Program-made: the position numbers and the translations under genes
Notes under the pieces: generated by a model
What the model saw: only the letters and a program-made list of their open reading frames with translations
The model's database searches: none
What the model was told of the DNA's origin: nothing
Part shown: positions 8,238 to 15,682 of the stretch, piece after piece
Position numbering within the stretch: the stretch's first letter is position 1
Layout of the letters: every line of letters starts with the position of its first letter
From: a virus
IMG/VR virus record: IMGVR_UViG_3300032738_000257
Coordinates: 1-25,247 of that record
Reading direction: 5' to 3' (one strand)
Length of the DNA: 25,247 nucleotides

Positions 8238-8780
8238 TTACAAGTTATTGATGTAGTTCGCTGTTGGTAGGGCGCTCGTTGAAGCATCGTCAGTGTATTC
8301 TTCTACTGAGTTACTAGACAAACACTTAAAGTTTATAGTTTCCTCAAAGAAATCATCAGTGTTTAAGCTAAGTTCTCTTGTTACTCCGTATGCACTCTTG
8401 TATGTTAAACGTCGTAGCTCTCTAGTAGCCGTAGCGTCAGTTCGTAGCAAAAGCTGAATGTGTGCTTGACTTCTTGTTGAGTCTCCTGTAATTGCGTGCG
8501 GCATTGCGCCTACTGCAAAGAAACTACTATCAGTTCCACCAGAATGTAGTGATGCAAAATCCACATCAGTATGCAATAAAGTAAGGGATATTTCCCACAT
8601 CTCCATTGATTTCTCGTGTCCAAATTCATTGGCTCCAAACGTTTTAATTTGTTCTACATCTCTGTCTCCACCGCTTACACTAAATTCTCGAATTTCACCA
8701 GTAACTACTGTACTCGATGCTTCTCCCGTCGGTCGTATTCTAAGGTCAGACACAAGGTCAGACCACCATATATTTACCAT
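8238..8780 (-). CDS. Probable major tail tube protein
   Basis: 180 aa, beta-rich by eye, no Cys-rich or membrane segments. Features typical of tail tube proteins include an N-terminal strand, a paired ISLTLLHTDVDFASLHSG section and ELSLNTDDFFEETINFKC near the end, where tube proteins often have a strand recording the imposed change (EETINFKCLS). It follows the tail completion genes and precedes the chaperone and tape measure, with one glycosyltransferase and a zinc protein between. A strong AGGAGGT about 11 nt upstream of ATG 8780 suggests high expression, as expected for a subunit made in many copies. No specific family is certain. Confidence 0.7.
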   Translation of the reverse strand: MVNIWWSDLVSDLRIRPTGEASSTVVTGEIREFSVSGGDRDVEQIKTFGANEFGHEKSMEMWEISLTLLHTDVDFASLHSGGTDSSFFAVGAMPHAITGDSTRSQAHIQLLLRTDATATRELRRLTYKSAYGVTRELSLNTDDFFEETINFKCLSSNSVEEYTDDASTSALPTANYINNL

Positions 8781-8796
8781 TTTTTTAATTTACCTC

Positions 8797-9255
8797 CTAT
8801 TTTACTGCATCTCGCAGCGCTTTACCTATGTGCTGTGTTGCTATTCTATCTATATCCGACTCCATTGCTTCTGCGGTAGCTTTAAACCACCATTTTGGTC
8901 TAAAGTGTGCTATGTGCCTACCGCCCGGAGTCATAACCATACCATGGCCCGGAACAAACGTGTAATCTTTTACCACTACTACACCTCCGCGCTCTATTAT
9001 ACTTGCGTGTGGTCCTCTTGTTTCTAATATCCCGCCTCTATCACTGACGTTTTCTTGGCGTACATTCTGTCTTAAACCGCCACTTGATGGGCTGGACTCA
9101 AAATCTGTAAAACCCACTTTCGCAAACTCTTCCCCACGCTTTAATGTGTCTTCAACTATATTCCTAGATACTTTTGTTTTTACGTTTCCAGGTAACCGAT
9201 TCAATGAATTTTGTAGTTTCTTTAGTACATCCAAATTGTAATTTATCTTAAACAT
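8797..9255 (-). CDS. HK97 gp10-like tail completion protein
   Basis: 152 aa from ATG at 9255. The N-terminal helix (LDVLKKLQNSLNRLPGNVKT), the middle RGGILETRGPHASIIERGGV and the C-terminal KPKWW-like block (HFRPKWWFKATAEAMESDID) match the HK97 gp10 / tail-component family that works at the head-tail junction. A frame open to TTG at 9261 exists, but ATG 9255 is the better start. It overlaps the preceding gene's stop by 8 nt. Order (head closure, tail terminator, gp10-like, tail tube) fits siphoviruses. Confidence 0.75.
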   Translation of the reverse strand: MFKINYNLDVLKKLQNSLNRLPGNVKTKVSRNIVEDTLKRGEEFAKVGFTDFESSPSSGGLRQNVRQENVSDRGGILETRGPHASIIERGGVVVVKDYTFVPGHGMVMTPGGRHIAHFRPKWWFKATAEAMESDIDRIATQHIGKALRDAVK

Positions 9256-9688
9256 AATCAAATCTAACCTCCATTATTGACGCATGAATATTCTTGTCAC
9301 CCACTACAATGTCAGTAGGAGTAACTGCTTGGATACGCATATTTCTTAATCCATCTGTAATCAAAGAACTTTCGTTTTGACGAAGCTGATAACGCACCGC
9401 ATCAAAAACCACATCTACGTTTATAGAACTATCCGAATATACTTCTATGAAAACAGATATTGTATCTCTTCTAACTGTACCTTTATATGATAGTTGTCTA
9501 TCACTAGATGATGGATTGCGTATAACAATTATTGGGTAGCCGGGGAATTTAGTCCCAGTTCTATCCGGAAATGCACCGAAAATCCATAACTTACTCCTAG
9601 AATTAGGGTCAGTTACGTTATTCTTTATTATATTATATATCGTAGTCCACACATTAGAGTATAGACTGCTCTGTGCTATTGTTACCAC
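9248..9688 (-). CDS. Probable tail terminator / neck protein
   Basis: 146 aa. The helix LYSNVWTTIYNIIKNNV, the turn with a conserved Pro-Gly (GTKFPGYPIIVI), the strand DTISVFIEVYSDSS and the helix NVDVVFDAVRYQLRQN follow the layout of tail terminators (lambda gpU / SPP1 gp17 type). The start is GTG at 9688 with GAGGTC 10-15 nt upstream. That ribosome site lies in a 6-bp hairpin (9696-9710), so translation may be tuned. The family is inferred by pattern and position. Confidence 0.65.
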   Translation of the reverse strand: MVTIAQSSLYSNVWTTIYNIIKNNVTDPNSRSKLWIFGAFPDRTGTKFPGYPIIVIRNPSSSDRQLSYKGTVRRDTISVFIEVYSDSSINVDVVFDAVRYQLRQNESSLITDGLRNMRIQAVTPTDIVVGDKNIHASIMEVRFDYV

Positions 9689-9695
9689 TTTCTTT

Positions 9696-9710
9696 GACCT
9701 CGCAGGTCAC
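9696..9710 (-). promoter_or_regulatory. Hairpin enclosing a ribosome binding site
   Basis: TGACCT-GCG-AGGTCA on the minus strand is a perfect 6-bp stem with a 3-nt loop. The 3' arm holds the AGGTCA that serves as ribosome site for the GTG start at 9688. Pairing would hide that site. It lies in a 47-nt gap between head closure and tail terminator genes. There is no T-run after it, so it is not a terminator. Confidence 0.45.
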
Positions 9711-9735
9711 CTTTCTGGCCAGCCGGCTAGAAAAG

Positions 9736-10107
9736 CTATATGTGTTGTATCTTATCAGTCAGTACACGTTTATAAATCTTTGTACCGCTTACAGCTATGG
9801 CTGATAATCTAGTTACTTCATAATCATCACTAAATATACTAACTTTATCACCAAGGTCTATGCCAACAGTTGGTTGACAGACAAGTATTACCCGCGAAGT
9901 AATCGGACGACCGAACTCGCGTACTTCTCTAATCTCCTCCTTGCTAGCAGGAGCCATGGCTGCAAGAAAGTCAGTAGCTGCGCCATATGATATAGTTTCA
10001 TCTCCTCTTGCGTTATAAGTTGGTGTAGCAGACCAATAGTTAAAACTAGCTCCAAAAGCTTCTAGAACTTTCGTTACTCCTTTCCTCGATATGTCTACTA
10101 CCGCCAT
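9736..10107 (-). CDS. Probable head closure protein
   Basis: 123 aa. The sequence VLEAFGASFNYWSATPTYNA, then a middle with EFGRPITSRVILV, LGDKVSIFSDDYEVTRLSAI and the end YKRVLTDK form a small beta barrel pattern as in head-tail stopper proteins (SPP1 gp16 / HK97 gp7-like). It lies between the connector and the tail terminator. No clear SD precedes ATG 10107; it follows the connector gene by 6 nt, so translation is probably coupled. The role is inferred from size, pattern and order. Confidence 0.6.
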   Translation of the reverse strand: MAVVDISRKGVTKVLEAFGASFNYWSATPTYNARGDETISYGAATDFLAAMAPASKEEIREVREFGRPITSRVILVCQPTVGIDLGDKVSIFSDDYEVTRLSAIAVSGTKIYKRVLTDKIQHI

Positions 10108-10113
10108 TTAAAT

Positions 10114-10500
10114 TTAAGTAGTAATTGTATCTGGTATGTACCATTTAGTTTCTGCTATACCTAACAATTCTAATTTGTCTTTTATTGCATCCTTTAGCAA
10201 TTGTAGCTTAGATTCTATTTCTTTGCTAGTTGCAGATGATGCGCTTACAGATAATCCAGTAACCGCTACGTCAAATGAGTCTCCTGCTCCCGCTGCTGAT
10301 GCTGCTCTTATTAAACAGTATACCGCTGCCGTATCTTCTACTACGTTATCTACAACAGTGCCGGTTTGGCCACCACAGTATAAATCAACGTAGGCTTGTG
10401 CACGAGCTATTTGCGCAGTTATTATTGCGTCTTTATCTGCACCCATTTCGGTGTAAAAGTCACCGAGTAAATATTTTACATTCGTTTCTGATGCTGCCAT
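10114..10500 (-). CDS. Probable head-tail connector (gp6/gp15-like)
   Basis: 128 aa, mainly helical: LLGDFYTEMGADKDAIITAQ, then QAYVDLYCGG, a helix with DTAAVYCLIRAASAAG, and SKEIESKLQLLKDAIKDKL. Early helix-turn-helix pairs with 'AYVD' are typical of phage connector/adaptor proteins (HK97 gp6, SPP1 gp15), which sit under the portal. AAGGAG and GAGGG precede ATG 10500, just downstream of a terminator-like hairpin. The family is likely but not certain. Confidence 0.65.
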   Translation of the reverse strand: MAASETNVKYLLGDFYTEMGADKDAIITAQIARAQAYVDLYCGGQTGTVVDNVVEDTAAVYCLIRAASAAGAGDSFDVAVTGLSVSASSATSKEIESKLQLLKDAIKDKLELLGIAETKWYIPDTITT

Positions 10501-10525
10501 TCTTTTTTCCCTCTTTTCTCCTTAA

Positions 10526-10560
10526 TAAAAAAAATAAAAAAGCACAGGCTTATGCCTGTA
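10526..10560 (-). terminator. Intrinsic-type terminator over the stop of the repeat protein
   Basis: Minus strand: ACAGGC-ATAA-GCCTGT (10559-10544), extended by a U-G pair, then CTTTTTTATTTTTTTT. The loop contains the TAA stop of the repeat protein. Archaeal polymerase stops at T-runs, so this would end or thin transcription before the connector gene. Confidence 0.65.
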
Positions 10561-11788
10561 CTTGACCAAAGGCCATCCAATTAACTAATTTTCCGTGTGC
10601 ACCGTATATACTTCCACCAGTAGTTCCTATGTTGCCTACACCAGCAAGTGTTCCTGCTGTAACGTTTTCACCATATCCTGGTACTACATGCGGAGCTGCA
10701 TCAAATGTTACGCCCCAAGAAACTGGGTTCGCACCACCAGACATAGTTGTCCCGCCGGTTATAATACCGTATGCTTTAGTTGAACTATCTAGTCCTACAA
10801 CTGTTGGATATGTTCCCGCTGCTACGTTCCTTAAGAATACATTCTTCGTACTTGCTACAAATTCGTCGCCACTAACTACACAATCTCCAAGAATTGAAGT
10901 TGTACCTGTTGGTGTATTAAATGCACCCACTGAAGAACTGTAATCTATATTACTAGTTCCACCTACCGCGGTTATATCTACGCCAGTTGCTATGCTAACT
11001 GCACCGTTCAATAAAGTAGTTCCTGTGCCAGTTGTAAATGGATTTACTCCCGATACAACTACGCTTCCACCTAATGTATTCACGCCAGTACTTGTTTTAA
11101 AAGTACTAGTCATCGCACTGAAATCAACTGCTCCTGCACCAGCTAACGCGTCAAGCGTTTTACCTGCTGCTAATCGCACGTCACCACTCATAGTCGCTAG
11201 TCCTGTTGGTGTCTTAAATGTTCCTGCTGAAGCACTGTAATCAATATTCGTAGTTCCTCCTGCTGCCGTTACATCTATTCCAGAAGCGATACCTACCGCC
11301 CCATTTAGAGTAGTTGCTCCAGTAGGAGTCTTAAACGTACCAACCGAACCGCTGTAATCTATATTAGTTGTTCCGCCTACCGCCGTTATATCAATACCGG
11401 ATGCGATACTTACCGGACCACCTAACGTAGTCGTTCCTGTTGTAGTTTTAAATGTACCAGTTCCTAAACTTAGGTCAACTGCTGTTGTTCCTGCTGCACA
11501 ATCAAGGTCTTTGTTTGCTGCAATAGTTATATCTGTACTTAGTCCTAAAGTTCCGCCAATTGTAACTGCACCAGTAGTTGTCTTAAAGGTTCCACTAGAA
11601 CCAGAAAAGTCAATCTCTGGATTGCCCGAGGTTGTTATGTCTGCATATAACGTTACCGTATCTGTTGTAGCATCTCCTAATTGTGTATCACCCAGTACTG
11701 TTGCATCATCTGTTACTGTAATATCATCTTTTACGGCTACATCTTCCACGTTAAGGTTTGCCCTTTTCATTCCGTCTTTCATTCCCAT
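10550..11788 (-). CDS. Repeat-rich probable head fibre or decoration protein
   Basis: 412 aa, very Thr/Gly/Ala/Val-rich. A repeat of usually 39 aa begins GTFKTPTG and continues with 'TLNGAVGIASGIDVTAAGG' and 'TNIDYS'; units start near residues 66, 111, 150, 189, 228 (short), 255 (partial) and 288. Such repeats suggest a beta-solenoid or trimeric fibre. The C-terminal 110 residues differ (YGIITGGTTMSGGANPVSWG ... NWMAFGQVQA) and may be the distal domain. It lies between the capsid gene and the connector, so a capsid-attached fibre is the best guess; a tail fibre is possible. GAGGT precedes ATG 11788. A terminator hairpin overlaps each end of the gene, which may set its dose separately from the capsid. 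Confidence 0.65.
   Translation of the reverse strand: MGMKDGMKRANLNVEDVAVKDDITVTDDATVLGDTQLGDATTDTVTLYADITTSGNPEIDFSGSSGTFKTTTGAVTIGGTLGLSTDITIAANKDLDCAAGTTAVDLSLGTGTFKTTTGTTTLGGPVSIASGIDITAVGGTTNIDYSGSVGTFKTPTGATTLNGAVGIASGIDVTAAGGTTNIDYSASAGTFKTPTGLATMSGDVRLAAGKTLDALAGAGAVDFSAMTSTFKTSTGVNTLGGSVVVSGVNPFTTGTGTTLLNGAVSIATGVDITAVGGTSNIDYSSSVGAFNTPTGTTSILGDCVVSGDEFVASTKNVFLRNVAAGTYPTVVGLDSSTKAYGIITGGTTMSGGANPVSWGVTFDAAPHVVPGYGENVTAGTLAGVGNIGTTGGSIYGAHGKLVNWMAFGQVQA
10837..11593 (-). repeat. Degenerate tandem coding repeats, about 117 bp
   Basis: Protein-level repeats of usually 39 aa (117 nt) with the core GTFKT[TP]TG recur six to seven times. DNA copies are diverged but share tracts such as the GTFKT codons and those for 'TNIDYS'. 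They are in-frame units of the fibre-like gene, not CRISPR or intergenic repeats. Confidence 0.7.
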
Positions 11789-11799
11789 TTTATTTTTAC

Positions 11800-11839
11800 C
11801 TCATAAAATAAAAATAATATAAGCCTAGGCCTATATTAT
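11800..11839 (-). terminator. Terminator hairpin over the capsid gene stop
   Basis: A 26-nt inverted repeat (11814-11839; core GCCTAGGC, AT arms ATAATATA/TATATTAT with one G-U pair) is followed on the minus strand by TTTTATTTTAT. The capsid stop TAG at 11833-11831 lies in the 5' arm. It probably sets the end of the abundant capsid mRNA, with read-through to later genes. Confidence 0.6.
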
Positions 11840-12664
11840 AGTTATTTCGCATATAGATTCTGGACGTAAGTAGTCTATTTTTATACGTTGCGTTACCGCT
11901 ATTCCAGTCATATCCCTTATGTTGTCCTTATAGTTTTCAATCGACAATGGTCTTCGCTCAACACATGCTATTGCATATCTTGAATCAAACACATATACTT
12001 TATCTTCCGTACAAGCAACGTTTACATAAATCTTCATGGTGAAGATTCTACCAATCATATACATATTTATTGGGTTGTTTACTCCGGATTTGTCCGCCTC
12101 AACAAATGTATCAATTAGTCGTAATTCTGCAGCCTGTTTAGGATGTATAATTATTGTGTCTGCGCGCATGTTTTGTTCTTCAATTCTGCGCATTGCTGTT
12201 ACCAAATCGTCAATATCTAACTCTGTACCAACAGAATTAAACTGGTGATTTGCTGTTATTGCCGAACCAGAATTTAGTGCCGCTATGATTAATGTATTTT
12301 CATTGCGTCCCATCTGGTATCCGGCTTCTCGAATATTCTCCTCAATAACGTCGAATTTCGAGTCTTCTATCATCTCTGTAGTAATCAAAGGTCTGATTCC
12401 ATATTTCAGAGGTGTGAAAATCCTTTCAGTGTAAGCACTGACGTCTATTGGAATTTCGGCACCTTCCGCTACTACGGATACAGACATTGCGTTCGCTGTC
12501 GCCACTTCGAAGTTCAATGAACTTCCATTTTTCAAGTTAAACACTCTACAAACTTCACGAAGTCGCTCTTCTTTAGCAGCTTGTATGATTGTATCATAAA
12601 TCTGCTCTTCGATGAGCTCACTTTCAGATGTAGTCGTGAGCATTAATTGTTGTAATGTTTTCAT
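11831..12664 (-). CDS. Major capsid protein, HK97 fold
   Basis: 277 aa. The N-terminal helix is followed by FEVATANAMSVSVVAEGAEI, the strand/loop FTPLKYGIRPLITTEMIEDS (E-loop to spine helix), DVIEENIREAGYQMGRNENT, then IDDLVTAMRRIEEQNMRADT and IIIHPKQAAELR, the A-domain 'P-domain/A-domain' pattern of HK97-type capsids. The end has DMTGIAVTQRIKIDYLRPES, the usual final strand. The order protease, scaffold-like, decoration, capsid supports it. Length is in the normal range for a mature-size capsid without an N-terminal delta domain; scaffolding is probably supplied by the separate acidic protein. ATG 12664 has a weak AAGGG upstream. Confidence 0.85.
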   Translation of the reverse strand: MKTLQQLMLTTTSESELIEEQIYDTIIQAAKEERLREVCRVFNLKNGSSLNFEVATANAMSVSVVAEGAEIPIDVSAYTERIFTPLKYGIRPLITTEMIEDSKFDVIEENIREAGYQMGRNENTLIIAALNSGSAITANHQFNSVGTELDIDDLVTAMRRIEEQNMRADTIIIHPKQAAELRLIDTFVEADKSGVNNPINMYMIGRIFTMKIYVNVACTEDKVYVFDSRYAIACVERRPLSIENYKDNIRDMTGIAVTQRIKIDYLRPESICEITII

Positions 12665-12676
12665 TTTATTTTACCC

Positions 12677-13051
12677 TTACATTAGTATCCGTATCGTTTC
12701 CGCGCTAGCGGTTGATGCGGTTAATGCTCTACCTAGTACTACTGAATGTGTACCACCCGCACAACTGGCTACTGAGCCACCTGTACTTCGCGCACAAACA
12801 AGTGCGCCTTCGTTTATTACACCTCTTGCTCTAACAGTCGCAATACCCTTCGTGATAACAGATATTGGATATCTCTCATCAGATGCTGTGGTCGTTACGT
12901 CAGTAAGTGCAATTCCGAGAACTGTAGTGGAGCTAGCGCTAGAAACTCCTACGTCGCCATCTGCTTTTAATTCAAGCACATCGCCCGCAGTAATTGTCTG
13001 GCTTTCTCCTGCTCTCATGTTTGTTAAGTGTCCTTCACTGTAATATACCAT
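12677..13051 (-). CDS. Probable capsid decoration/cement protein
   Basis: 124 aa, beta-rich and Ala/Thr/Val-rich: TITAGDVLELKADGDVGVSS, then GIALTDVTTTASDERYPISV, ITKGIATVRARGVINEGALV, VVLGRALTASTASAETIRIL. This matches the small capsid-cement (DUF2190-like) layout, in which a trimer caps capsid three-fold axes. It sits directly before the capsid gene (12-nt gap) and after the scaffold-like gene, the usual place. AAGGT precedes ATG 13051. Confidence 0.72.
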   Translation of the reverse strand: MVYYSEGHLTNMRAGESQTITAGDVLELKADGDVGVSSASSTTVLGIALTDVTTTASDERYPISVITKGIATVRARGVINEGALVCARSTGGSVASCAGGTHSVVLGRALTASTASAETIRILM

Positions 13052-13066
13052 TTTTTATTTTACCTT

Positions 13067-13660
13067 TTATTCTTCCTCTCGGTACGTCATACCAAGATTT
13101 CTAACCAGTTTAGGCCTATCGCCATCCACTGTTTCACTTTCACTAACTTCTGACTTAACATCTTTAGATTCTGCTTCCTTCGGTTTATTATCGTCTCCTT
13201 CCTGTTCTTTTGGTTTCTCTGGAGATTCAGGAACTTTATCATCTTTTTTGTCCTCAGATTTCTCTTCAGACTTTTTTTCAGCATCAGCTTTCGGTTCTTC
13301 TGGTTTAGCTTCTGCTGGTTTCTCAACGGGACTTTTGGATTCTTCTTTTGGTTTGTTCTGTGATTCCCATTTCTCGACTATGGCGGATAAGCCATCATCG
13401 TCATTATCCCGTGCGAATTTTAAATATCCCCCAACATTTTTTCCGGTCAAAGCTTCTAAATACCCATAGTTTTTCTTTAAAGTATTATATTCGCCTTGCT
13501 CGGCTTTTATTTTTTCTAGTTCTGATTCTTTCTGTCTAATCTCATCTGCCGCCTGCTTTAGCAATTGATAGGTGTCTGAAACACTTCCCTTACTGTTTCC
13601 ACCCTCCTCAACTTCTTTAAGTAAAGCTAGCGCCCTTCTTAATTTACTTTCTTCTACCAT
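13067..13660 (-). CDS. Probable scaffolding protein
   Basis: 197 aa. Residues 1-60 form a coiled coil (LALLKEVEEG, YQLLKQAADEIRQKESELEK); a middle YLEALTGKNVGGYLKFARDN follows; about 105-180 is a low-complexity Lys/Glu/Pro/Asp run (EKPAEAKPEEPKADAEKKSE) that must be disordered; the end NLGMTYREEE is more ordered. Position between protease and decoration/capsid genes, helical and highly charged, fits a capsid scaffold, whose C-terminus binds the capsid protein. A strong AGGAGTGA precedes ATG 13660. No sequence family is claimed. Confidence 0.6.
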   Translation of the reverse strand: MVEESKLRRALALLKEVEEGGNSKGSVSDTYQLLKQAADEIRQKESELEKIKAEQGEYNTLKKNYGYLEALTGKNVGGYLKFARDNDDDGLSAIVEKWESQNKPKEESKSPVEKPAEAKPEEPKADAEKKSEEKSEDKKDDKVPESPEKPKEQEGDDNKPKEAESKDVKSEVSESETVDGDRPKLVRNLGMTYREEE

Positions 13661-13681
13661 TTTTCACTCCTTAGTAATCCT

Positions 13682-14224
13682 TCATGGACTTAAAACTAAA
13701 TCTGCTTCTTCTACGTTACTGGAGGTCTCTAGTATTGCATTTTCTTTACATCCAGATTCCTTAACTAAACTTAACTCATCAAACGATAAATCGTACGCTG
13801 CTACTCCAAAGTCAGTGAACTTTCGTTCAGACCAAACAGAGGGAGATACAGACATATATCCGTCATTTTTTATTAAGTTTTGAGCGTCTTCATCTTCAAC
13901 AATCCCGTCAAAGAAAATCTTTCCATCTTCATAACGAGTTGCTGTTACCTTACCAACTATTTCATGGCCATTATGGTCTACACACAATGGTTTACCGACC
14001 AATCCGTTTGCATATTTCTCAAGTTCATTGGCGGGGTAATATAGCCCATCGTTAGTCCCTTCTGCCAAGGCTATTCCAGAAATCAACATCTCTGAACGTC
14101 CGCCCTTATTTAAGGTCTGTTCTACTTTAAACTTGTTAGCTATTAGCTGTTGGTTCTTTCTCACTTTTGGCGTTGACTCACTAGCCATCGCCTTTTTTAT
14201 ATCTAATAATAATTTAAGGCTCAT
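13682..14224 (-). CDS. Prohead maturation protease-like protein (XkdF/S78-like)
   Basis: 180 aa. ISGIALAEGTNDGLYYPANE, then GLVGKPLCVDHNGHEIVGKV and the strand KIFFDGIVEDEDAQ, then YMSVSPSV are the landmarks of herpes-protease-fold phage maturation proteases: a His in 'VDHN' (H84) and a Ser in 'MSVS' (S125 or S127) are the likely catalytic pair. The late FDELSLVKESGCKENAIL resembles the 'ELSLV..PA...A' end of XkdF-like proteases. It would cleave scaffold or capsid during head maturation. It starts with ATGA overlap from the zinc-ribbon gene. The fold is likely; activity is not shown. Confidence 0.72.
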   Translation of the reverse strand: MSLKLLLDIKKAMASESTPKVRKNQQLIANKFKVEQTLNKGGRSEMLISGIALAEGTNDGLYYPANELEKYANGLVGKPLCVDHNGHEIVGKVTATRYEDGKIFFDGIVEDEDAQNLIKNDGYMSVSPSVWSERKFTDFGVAAYDLSFDELSLVKESGCKENAILETSSNVEEADLVLSP

Positions 14225-14421
14225 TGTATTTCTATAAAGGTATCCTTCGATATCTTATACTCCTTTGAATTTGTTACATAATTCCATTCGTATTCTTTTA
14301 TGTAACAGTTCTTACAAACAAAATCCTTAGTGTAGATTGGTGCTGCGTATTCCTGCCCACAAGTCGGGCAAGTAAACTTAACCACTTGGTCTCCAAACAC
14401 GATATTCCTAGCTTTTACCAT
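14221..14421 (-). CDS. Small zinc-ribbon protein
   Basis: 66 aa from ATG 14421 (MVKARNIVFG). Two CxxC pairs (C18/C21 in TCPTCG, C36/C39 in VCKNC) make a rubredoxin-like zinc ribbon. The frame is open farther to 14454, but ATG 14421 keeps the overlap with the portal gene to 14 nt. It ends in the ATGA junction with the protease. It is unusual to have a zinc protein between portal and protease. The function is unknown. Confidence 0.65.
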   Translation of the reverse strand: MVKARNIVFGDQVVKFTCPTCGQEYAAPIYTKDFVCKNCYIKEYEWNYVTNSKEYKISKDTFIEIQ

Positions 14422-15646
14422 CTTTATTTTTATCCACCTTAGACTTGTTTTCATCTATTTTAGGCTTGTTTTCGACCTCCTTTGAATTTGATAAACCCAC
14501 CCTGCCCTCCGATTGTGAATCAGTGGAGTTGTCAGCCACGGGGTCTTCGTACCCTAGTTTTTCTCTTGCGAATTCGGGGGAAACAATACCAACTTTAACT
14601 AACTCTACCATTATTTCAGCACTATCTGCTTCTTGGGAGTTAGTAAGCGGCCACGCAAGTTTAGGCTCCTCTTTCCACTTCTTCAACTTTGCAATCAACG
14701 GGAAGAGTTTAGTGTCTATTGGTCTCTTCATATCTAAACGCAGTGATTGTACCCTTCGGTCAAATCCTTGCAACTCTACTCGGGCCACAGCTTCTGTAGT
14801 CCCTTTTCCTCTGCCTAATAGGCAATCTGGTACTTGTACTCCCGTTAATATTTGATTTTCTATATGTTCGAAATAGTAATCAAGTTTAAGTTGAAATTGA
14901 GGTGCCTTTAATTCAAAGTCCACATCTCCTGCCACTCCAACTCGTTTTCTCGTGCTAGGTTTAAAATCGTCTATGAAAGCCTTTATTTTAGTTCTAGTCC
15001 ATGGTTTTTCTGCTCTACCAAATTTCCATAGCTGTATTGGGTTTGCATAATTATCTGCTGCAATTGCAACATTTTCTTCTACATTTAATTTATATGTTAA
15101 TATTTTTAATAATGGTTGTACTAATCCTATGCCATATGGACTATCTGCAATTTGATTCCATATAAAATGAATTATTTCTTTTTGGTCTAATGGTATAGTA
15201 GTTCCATCTTCAGCTTTCTGGAAATACTTCTCTACATTTCCTGCTTTATCTCTTTTTACTTCTATAGATGAAGGGTGTATGAAATCTAACGATGTTATAT
15301 TAGTTCCATCGTATGTAACTTCTAAGTAAGCATTACCAAATATTAGTAATTGTTTTGCTACGTTAATTAAAATAGCATTAAAGTCTAGCTTATCTAACTC
15401 TATAATGAGTTCTTTCTTAATTTCTTCGCCAGCTTCAATATCATAACCAACAACTGCAGCGTTGTCTGCTAGTGTATTGATTCCTTGAAATATATCTGGG
15501 ACGGACAAGTATAACTGTTCGAATAGCTTCATAGAGGGGGGTGTTGGTTCTGATTGTCCAGTTAACGCCGGTACTGAATGTGGCACTGAGTCACGTTTCT
15601 TAGAACTTAAAAGTTGTCTAAACCGGCCCCAGGATTTCTTTGTCAT
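14408..15646 (-). CDS. Portal protein
   Basis: 412 aa. VPDIFQGINTLADNAAVVGY near the N-terminus, FGNAYLEVTYDGTNITSLDF, HPSSIEVKRD, KEIIHFIWNQIADSPYGIGL (the classic 'H......SPYGIS' portal block) and a C-terminal HIENQILTGVQVPDCLLGRG identify a SPP1/HK97-type portal, the dodecameric ring through which DNA enters and leaves the head. The Lys/Asn/Asp-rich C-terminus (after about 375) is disordered. The start at 15646 lies 29 nt after the first base of a TTTATATA box, predicting a leaderless mRNA. It is the first gene of the long virion operon. Confidence 0.9.
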   Translation of the reverse strand: MTKKSWGRFRQLLSSKKRDSVPHSVPALTGQSEPTPPSMKLFEQLYLSVPDIFQGINTLADNAAVVGYDIEAGEEIKKELIIELDKLDFNAILINVAKQLLIFGNAYLEVTYDGTNITSLDFIHPSSIEVKRDKAGNVEKYFQKAEDGTTIPLDQKEIIHFIWNQIADSPYGIGLVQPLLKILTYKLNVEENVAIAADNYANPIQLWKFGRAEKPWTRTKIKAFIDDFKPSTRKRVGVAGDVDFELKAPQFQLKLDYYFEHIENQILTGVQVPDCLLGRGKGTTEAVARVELQGFDRRVQSLRLDMKRPIDTKLFPLIAKLKKWKEEPKLAWPLTNSQEADSAEIMVELVKVGIVSPEFAREKLGYEDPVADNSTDSQSEGRVGLSNSKEVENKPKIDENKSKVDKNKDGKS

Positions 15647-15667
15647 GTATTTATTACTGTGTAGTAC

Positions 15668-15675
15668 TATATAAA
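15668..15675 (-). promoter_or_regulatory. TATA box of the virion operon
   Basis: TTTATATA on the minus strand, preceded by AAAAAG and followed directly by GTACT, 29 nt from the portal ATG. It lies 7 nt after the terminase stop, in the only gap of the packaging/head junction. It has no copy of the AACGTTTCTAT operator, so it is probably regulated differently from the terminase promoter. Confidence 0.75.
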
Positions 15676-15682
15676 CTTTTTG

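Noticed and set aside
10837-11593. CRISPR array or satellite repeat
   Set aside because: The repeats are diverged, in frame, and code for a regular 39-aa protein unit; there are no conserved identical repeats with unique spacers.
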